A stretch of 64,000 nt of DNA, taken from positions 10,806,001 to 10,870,000 of the forward strand of contig NC_089994.1 in the NCBI RefSeq assembly GCF_036417845.1, written 5' to 3'. The notes beneath the pieces are model-generated. The model did no database searches. It was not told the origin of the DNA and worked only from the letters and a program-made list of their open reading frames with translations. A program made the position numbers and the translations under genes. This stretch comes from Apteryx mantelli (taxonomy: Eukaryota; Chordata; Aves; Apterygiformes; Apterygidae). Below, piece after piece: positions 58,701 to 64,000 of this stretch (positions within the stretch are counted from its first letter, which is position 1; every line of letters begins with the position of its first letter).

Positions 58701-61657
58701 GGTATGACTAGCTGAAAGTCCGTTTCTATTAACCATTCTGTGTTTGTTCTCTTGAATGTACTGCTTCCAAAAAAGATTTCCCTCCTCAGAGTAAAAGAGA
58801 TTAAAACATTAAAAGTGTAGCACTGGCATTTCTTATTGACATGTTGTTTTAGATTTACAACTTAAGGTAGCACTGAGAAGTCTCAACTTACTGTGCCAAA
58901 TTGATTTGGCTGTTCTGTTGGAATAAACTTCACCTTGCTGATGACAAAACAGTTGTGCTGGAGAGGTTCATGGTCCTTGATAGACGTTATGTAGGCTAGA
59001 GTGGACTTTAGGGTCAAGGTGAAGGCTTCTTTGTATATAGAATTTGAAAAATGTATAGGCTGAAGTTTTGTGGGCCTGTTTGCAGTGTAGTGTGAAGTAA
59101 CAACTAATTTCTGAATGGGTATATAATTTTTCAGGAGTCAAAAAAATTAGCACTGATCTGCTGAGAGAGGGAGCACCTATAGAACCAGATCCGCCAGTCT
59201 CTCACTGGAAACCAGAAGCTGTGGTAACTTTTTATTTATTTATTTTTAACATTCTGACTTGTGGCGTCTGTACTGATGCTTTTCATCATAGACCTTAGAT
59301 AACTGCATATTTTCCCCTCCCCAGTAAGTGTATGGAACAGTTAAAATAACTTTTATTTCCTAAGTGTTAGGTCAGCCTCAAGCGTGTATCTCTAAAGAAC
59401 TCTTTAGAAGATGCATCCCATCTGCAAATGCAGATAATGGCACATGCTGCTCTGAGCCATGTTTAATTATGAACTCTGTGCCATTAGCAGTATTACGAAG
59501 ATGGAGCTCGCATTGAGGCTGCTTTTCGAAACTTCATTCATAGAGCTGATGCAAAGCAGGAGGAAGACAGCTATGAGATCTTTGTCTGCCATGCCAACGT
59601 GATCCGTTATATTGTCTGCAGGTACCTGTTGGATTCAATGTTCACCTGTGTTCTTTAAAAGGTTATAGTTTTGCTGAAATAGTGTTGGTGTATTGCATTG
59701 CTAAACTAGAAAATCTGTTGATCTGGCAGGCTTTGATGTGGTTGGTGATGAGTACCTGCGTTATGAGCAGCTGCTCCTGCAACCCGATTACAGGATTAAT
59801 TTGCAGATATGAGAAATATTTGAAAGCTAGAAAATTTCCACTCTAATTCTAAAGTGAAAATGGCTGAGGCTAGAATAAATCATTGAGGCTTGAAACCTTT
59901 TTTGTAGGTCTTTAATGCCTGTTATGCATCTGCCTCCCAAAAAACTGCAGACAGTGCCTGTGTGGGCTGTCAGATAAGACAACAAATAGAGCATCTGGCT
60001 GGATGTCTCTTTTGAAGTGACATGAATTTGATCTCACATACTGAAAGATTCATTTAGTTTTGGGAAATCTTTACTAATGGAAGATACTGGTATCATCTTG
60101 AAGTTGTGTTAGTGTGTTCTTGCAAGGACATCTAATACTGAATTGGGGGAAGTGGATCTTTCAGCTAACATCAAGGCAGCTCATGAAGGAGAAAACAGTT
60201 CTGGGTCTTTGCCCATCTCTGTATCTAGTCACTTGAGGCTGTTCTATTCCTCTCCCCCATCAACAAAGCACTATCTGTAAGATAATTTGTCTTGAGCAGG
60301 ACACTTGTGATTAAATTTTAATCTGGTCAATAGCTACAACAGTTAGCTTTATTTGGCTGAACTATTTAAATGCTATCTTGTCTGCTCTGTGGACTGTTTT
60401 AAAGCTCTTCAATATTTCTGTACTTACAATTATTGATCAAGTAAACAGAATATTTTTTCCTGTTGCAAAAGATTGCCTTGCAACTTCCTAGCCTTTCGCT
60501 GTAATACTTCTTCTCTTTGCCCTTTCTTCCATCCTTTTACAACTTCTCTTCAATATCTTACCTTCCACTCAGGCTATATGGTAACAAAATTGAACACAAT
60601 CCGATAGAGTGTTCCCTTTGAATCTAGGTGGACTATAAGTGTTATTTATTTTATCCTTTTAAATACTATTCTATAGCCAAAGCTAAGTTATTCCTCAATA
60701 TCAGAAGATGTTTGAGAGGACTTCATATTTTCTCTGGCTGTTTACTACAATTAGTTGAACTCCTGAGGCTATTCAGTTAGGAATTTTAGGATAAAATAGC
60801 TGGAGACTAGAAAGACCTGTGATACTGAATTTTTACCAAAAAAGTGGTTGTCTTCTGGGAACAAGGTAACTGAAGGAAAGTAGTTCTGGTGAATTTCTGC
60901 CATAGGCATATGCTGGTTACTAGAATACCTAATATGTCATTACACCTTCACTGCTGTGCTTACCTATGGTAATTTTAGCCTTATCAACACCGGTAGACAT
61001 GTGCATACTACTTATGCCTTTGGTCTGTGGGGGAGACTTATGTAGACAAGTGAGCTGTCTTTGCCTCTAACTGTCCTAAACAGTGTAGGGTTCTGTGGTA
61101 CTGCAGTTGGTTCAATGACCAACTGAACCTATGGCATCTGTCCTCTTGTTTGTTATTAGGTTGCTCAGAGTACTCCCAGCAACCTGAGTATCTTATGGCT
61201 TCGACCTTCTGTCCATTTGAATTAATCCTGTCTCTGTTAATCATACCCGTCTGCTGGACTCCACTTATGAAAGTGCTCTGTTGGCACTGGCCCAGTTGTC
61301 AAAGCTGCATTTTCATATCAGTTGCACACCAGAATCTTTTTTTCAACGATGCCTGTGTAGGAGCATTTGCCTGCAAACTGCAGAATACGCAACCATTTTT
61401 TCCCTTATCTGGCACAGCAGATGATGCTGTCAGCTGCGTGCTAATAACATAACTGTTTATGGATGAACAATATTACTTGTCTTTTTTTTTTTTTTTTTTT
61501 TTGTAGAGCGTTGCAGTTCCCCCCAGAAGGCTGGCTGCGAATGTCTCTGAACAATGGTAGTATAACCCATTTGGTGATACGGCCTAATGGAAGAGTGGCA
61601 CTTCGAACACTGGGTGACACAGGATTCATGCCTCCGGATAAAATCACACGCACCTGA
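52331..61657 (+). CDS. PGAM5: Mitochondrial Ser/Thr-protein phosphatase PGAM5, complete in six exons
   Basis: PGAM5 is a phosphoglycerate-mutase-fold phosphatase of the inner mitochondrial membrane. It dephosphorylates Ser, Thr and His, acts in mitophagy and cell death, and tethers KEAP1. The exons (52331-52617, 56139-56317, 57736-57861, 59135-59223, 59488-59621, 61507-61657) join to 966 nt, or 321 residues; human PGAM5-L has 289. Residues 1-27 form the TM signal with the PARL site followed by SAVAVGK (IAP-binding AVAV). An Ala/Pro-rich linker follows, longer than in mammals, then the WDxNWD multimerisation motif (residues 90-95), a KEAP1 motif ETGE (111-114), the catalytic RHS with His137, and a second active-site His262 in CHANVIRY. 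The start was chosen by homology to human MAFRQAL; the codon has G at -3. All introns are GT-AG. Confidence 0.97.
52618..56138 (+). other. PGAM5 intron 1
   Basis: No gene or clear repeat is seen. CpG-rich at the start, then AT-rich. A purine-rich stretch lies at about 55.15-55.55 kb. Confidence 0.7.
56139..56317 (+). CDS. PGAM5: PGAM5 exon 2 (KEAP1 motif and catalytic His)
   Basis: It completes Arg96 and encodes [20 protein letters not shown], then [10 protein letters not shown] and [18 protein letters not shown] up to TLTPL. It contains the KEAP1-binding ETGE and the catalytic RHS loop (His137). The acceptor is TTTGTTTAG and the donor is GTATGT. Confidence 0.97.
56318..57735 (+). other. PGAM5 intron 2
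   Basis: AT-rich unique-looking sequence. The exon 2 frame runs on to a stop at 56385 if the intron is retained. Nothing else is recognised. Confidence 0.7.
57736..57861 (+). CDS. PGAM5: PGAM5 exon 3
   Basis: It completes a Gly codon and encodes [18 protein letters not shown] and [18 protein letters not shown], with the SSMTRA phosphate-pocket Arg conserved in the mutase fold. The acceptor is TTTTTAAG and the donor is GTAAGT. Confidence 0.97.
57862..59134 (+). other. PGAM5 intron 3
   Basis: No gene or repeat is recognised. Confidence 0.7.
59135..59223 (+). CDS. PGAM5: PGAM5 exon 4
   Basis: It completes a Gly codon and encodes [20 protein letters not shown] then VSHWKPEAV. The [13 protein letters not shown] loop is a PGAM5 signature. 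The acceptor is ATTTTTCAG and the donor is GTAACT, in phase 0. Confidence 0.97.
59488..59621 (+). CDS. PGAM5: PGAM5 exon 5 (second active-site His)
   Basis: It encodes [20 protein letters not shown] and [20 protein letters not shown] plus two bases; His262 is in the conserved CHANVIRY. The acceptor is a tandem TAGCAG (59485-59490). TAG use includes the conserved Gln228, as in human; CAG use would delete it. The donor is GTACCT. Confidence 0.95.
59622..61506 (+). other. PGAM5 intron 5
   Basis: No gene is recognised. It ends in the homopolymer T tract before exon 6. No alternative exon for the hydrophobic C-terminus of the mammalian short isoform could be identified. Confidence 0.65.
61482..61502 (+). 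repeat. T homopolymer at the PGAM5 exon 6 acceptor
   Basis: About 21 T in a row, directly upstream of TGTAG|A. It serves as the polypyrimidine tract; its length is likely to vary. Confidence 0.9.
61507..61657 (+). CDS. PGAM5: PGAM5 exon 6 (C-terminus)
   Basis: It completes Arg272 and encodes [40 protein letters not shown] and MPPDKITRT, then TGA. The sequence matches the long (L) isoform C-terminus. The acceptor follows a run of about 20 T. Confidence 0.97.
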
Positions 61658-63345
61658 ATGAGTGAAACTGATGGCCGTCTGGGAGCTGCCTCTCGTCTCT
61701 TTGCACTAGTACATTCGGCTACAGTACCACTAGATTATCGCTATGATGTTGGGATGTGATGCTGTTTTAAAATGTCCTTTAGCCCCTTGCCTCTTTCATA
61801 CATATTCATATCTGCCTTGCAGTCCAGAAAAGAAGAAATTCTGTGTAAGCCTGAAGCTGTCCGGTCCTCAAGAATTCCCAAAAACTCTTAAGTTGAGCTG
61901 TGGAATACAAAAAAATTGAATGTCTATGTGCTCAGCAGCTATGAGAAGAGCACTACTCACTTTTTCCCCCCCCCCCTCTTTTCTGTGAATTTCTATAACC
62001 GAAGCTTGCTCCTGTGGATTTTTTTTCTTGTACAGGAAAGCAATTGGTATGGGAACTGGAAAGGCCAGCCCATACCACACTGCAGCTAGAACTGAAGATG
62101 AGCCAGCTTATTTCAGCTCTTGCAGAAGAAGTAACTGAGGGAATTCTGCTCTTTAAAGGACAAAGGGTTAAGGTTTTGTTTTTTCTAAGCTATTGAGGAT
62201 GTATATCTCTATGTTGCGTCCTTGTTCCCCTCTGCCATCCCTTCCTCACCCCCAGAGTTCATGTAAACTGTGCCTGGAGATGGTAGACATAAAGAGAAGA
62301 AGGTTAAAAAAACATTTGCCTCAAAGCTGTGGTACTAGAATTACCTGCTGCTTATATTATGTGTTCCTCCATCCTTGGAAAGACCTTTAAGCTATTCTGA
62401 GCAATGTTCTTCAGTTTCATAAAGCCTTTAACTAAAACTTGGTCTGTAGGAGGATGTAGGGATGAGTTCTGCAGCAGTAAAGATAGAAGAAAGGGAAAAG
62501 CAGTAATCTTTCACTAGTTCTTCTGGTTATGACTCTTATGTTTACAAGGAGTAGAGATTCTTTTCTGCTTTCTCCCATTGATTCATGTTTGTTAATAGTT
62601 TGCTTTCAAAATAGATAAGTAACAGCACTGGAGCTCAAGATAAGTGATACTTAAGATCAGAGGTTCTGCAGTATTGGAACAAATTGCTGTTTAAAACTAC
62701 CATTGCTTGAATGGTGAAAGAACAGTTGTGGTATGACTTCTATGCAAAGCCATCAGTATAAACATGAAGCAGAATGCCTTTAAGTTGCTCCTTCGTACAG
62801 CTTTGACACTGCAGAACTTGTTCCAGGTGCCTGAGAACTAGGGTTTATTTTTGAGGAGAGGGCTTAGAAGCCACTTCATGTTAAGGACATTTGATAGCTA
62901 CCTGAACCTTTTGTAATACTTTTAGCTCAGTTAATGCCTGGAATGTTGAAAGTTTCACCGTATACGTAGGCCACTTTCACATACAGCAGAAATAAATAAG
63001 GAATTACAAGTTTGACTGATTCTCTAACAATCATCACTGAGAATCCTGAAAAAAACCCTAAACTTACTTCTGTCAGAGCTGTATGAAGCATAATCATGGC
63101 ATGCAACCTAGCACCGCAAGGTTTAATGGCTTGTTTGATAGGGGACTATTATCAGGATGACTTCAAAGAAACTGGGGCAGTAGGGAACAAAATATGAAAG
63201 CTGTAGCAGTGCTAGTTGTTGGGGGGCAGGAGGAAAACATTTTGAAGTATCTATCTATCTCATCAATGCAGTGAGAATAACTTATCAGTTTTGTCTATTA
63301 ACTTTTTAAAAGTTTTGAATAAAATAACTGGTCTTTCTTTATTGT
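61658..63345 (+). other. PGAM5: PGAM5 3' UTR
   Basis: About 1.7 kb from the stop to the likely cleavage site. It is AT-rich and has no long conserved frame. A weaker AATAAA at 62991 could give a shorter UTR. Confidence 0.65.
63318..63323 (+). terminator. PGAM5: Probable PGAM5 poly(A) signal
   Basis: AATAAA followed 9-30 bases later by the U-rich GTCTTTCTTTATTGTCTCTT, which fits a downstream element. Confidence 0.65.
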
Positions 63346-64000
63346 CTCTTCAGTTGAATTGTAGAATGAGATTCTCTTCTAGAATGTGTCTGAAGTGACT
63401 CCTTATAGCTGAGATAAATTAATTATTTACCTGTAAATGCACTACTTCTGCAACTAGGGGTGTTTACTCTGCTTTTGAAGGCTAGAGGAAAGACAGTGGC
63501 TCAGCTTACTTCTGCAGCTGTGTTAAGGCCTGTGTTTACAAGCAGAACTGATGGCCTACTTACCACATCTGTCCAGGTACTGTATAACTGACCATATTGT
63601 GTCCCTCTTGCTTTACTAAAAACTTTTCCACTAAAACTTTTCACCATTTGAAAAACACATCTTTGCACAAGTACAGAAATCAGCGGGGGAAAAAAAAAAA
63701 AAAGGTGTAGGACATTCCAAATGAAGATAGATAGTAATTTTTACAGCATTCATAAGCCCCCTTGCTGATTTCCTGCCTCTCATAAGTAAGTTATGAGACT
63801 GTTCCCCAAGCCTTATAAAGTAGTGGCATAACAATAGTTCATCTTATATTAACACACAAAAGATGCATTTTGGCTGAAGTTGGTGTTGTGTTAGTAAGAA
63901 CTGGATGGTCATTTACCATGTCACAGTGTCAACCCAAATAGTGGCCCCCCTCCCCACACAAAGTAAACAGATGATTGTGGCACTTTAACTACTCATTTAT
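63346..64000. other. 3' flank of PGAM5
   Basis: No gene is seen up to the window end. An A run lies at about 63691-63704. Confidence 0.7.

Noticed and set aside
1..64000. tRNA, rRNA, CRISPR or bacterial features
   Set aside because: No cloverleaf, rRNA core or regularly spaced direct repeats were seen; the window is vertebrate nuclear DNA.

Overview
The window is a stretch of vertebrate nuclear genome with GT-AG introns, CpG-island promoters and diverged interspersed repeats. The repeats suggest a sauropsid (bird, crocodilian or turtle): a decayed CR1 LINE 3' end, MIR-like tRNA-derived SINE pieces, and short repeats containing 'GTCAATGG'-type or 'GGCCAAAT'-type strings. I cannot name the species. 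There are no bacterial genes, CRISPR arrays or intact mobile elements.

Two protein-coding genes can be reconstructed exon by exon, both on the plus strand. (1) A ZDHHC8-type palmitoyltransferase fills 8.8-31.3 kb. Ten coding exons are present, corresponding to exons 2-11 of the family; the first coding exon is not in the window. The joined exons stay in frame for 738 residues to a stop after a C-terminal EISV PDZ ligand. (2) PGAM5, the mitochondrial Ser/Thr/His phosphatase, lies at 52.3-61.7 kb. It is complete in six exons and encodes 321 residues, with a CpG-island promoter and a convincing poly(A) signal near 63.3 kb.

Layout: 1-8.8 kb is ZDHHC8 intron 1. 8.8-31.3 kb holds the ZDHHC8 exons, with a CpG-rich patch in intron 5 and another just before exon 6. 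31.3 to about 37 kb is ZDHHC8 3' UTR or flank, with a CR1 remnant, an AT/GT microsatellite and a hAT-like remnant. About 37-51.5 kb is intergenic, with CpG-rich patches at 39.5-40.5, 41.3-41.7, 43.0-43.3 and 44.0-45.1 kb, a long CA/TG tract, a polypyrimidine tract and a perfect 16-bp hairpin. 51.5-52.7 kb is the PGAM5 CpG island, and 52.6-64 kb is the rest of PGAM5 and its flank.

The two genes are not known partners. ZDHHC8 S-acylates proteins at plasma and endosomal membranes. PGAM5 acts in mitochondrial quality control and binds KEAP1. The points most worth checking are: a full ETGE KEAP1 motif in PGAM5 where human has ESGE; two in-frame acceptors 42 nt apart at ZDHHC8 exon 7, the upstream one looking much stronger and adding 14 hydrophobic-rich residues; NAGNAG acceptors in both genes; the fold-back hairpin at 38.1 kb; and unexplained CpG-rich patches between the genes. 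I found no clearly undescribed system.
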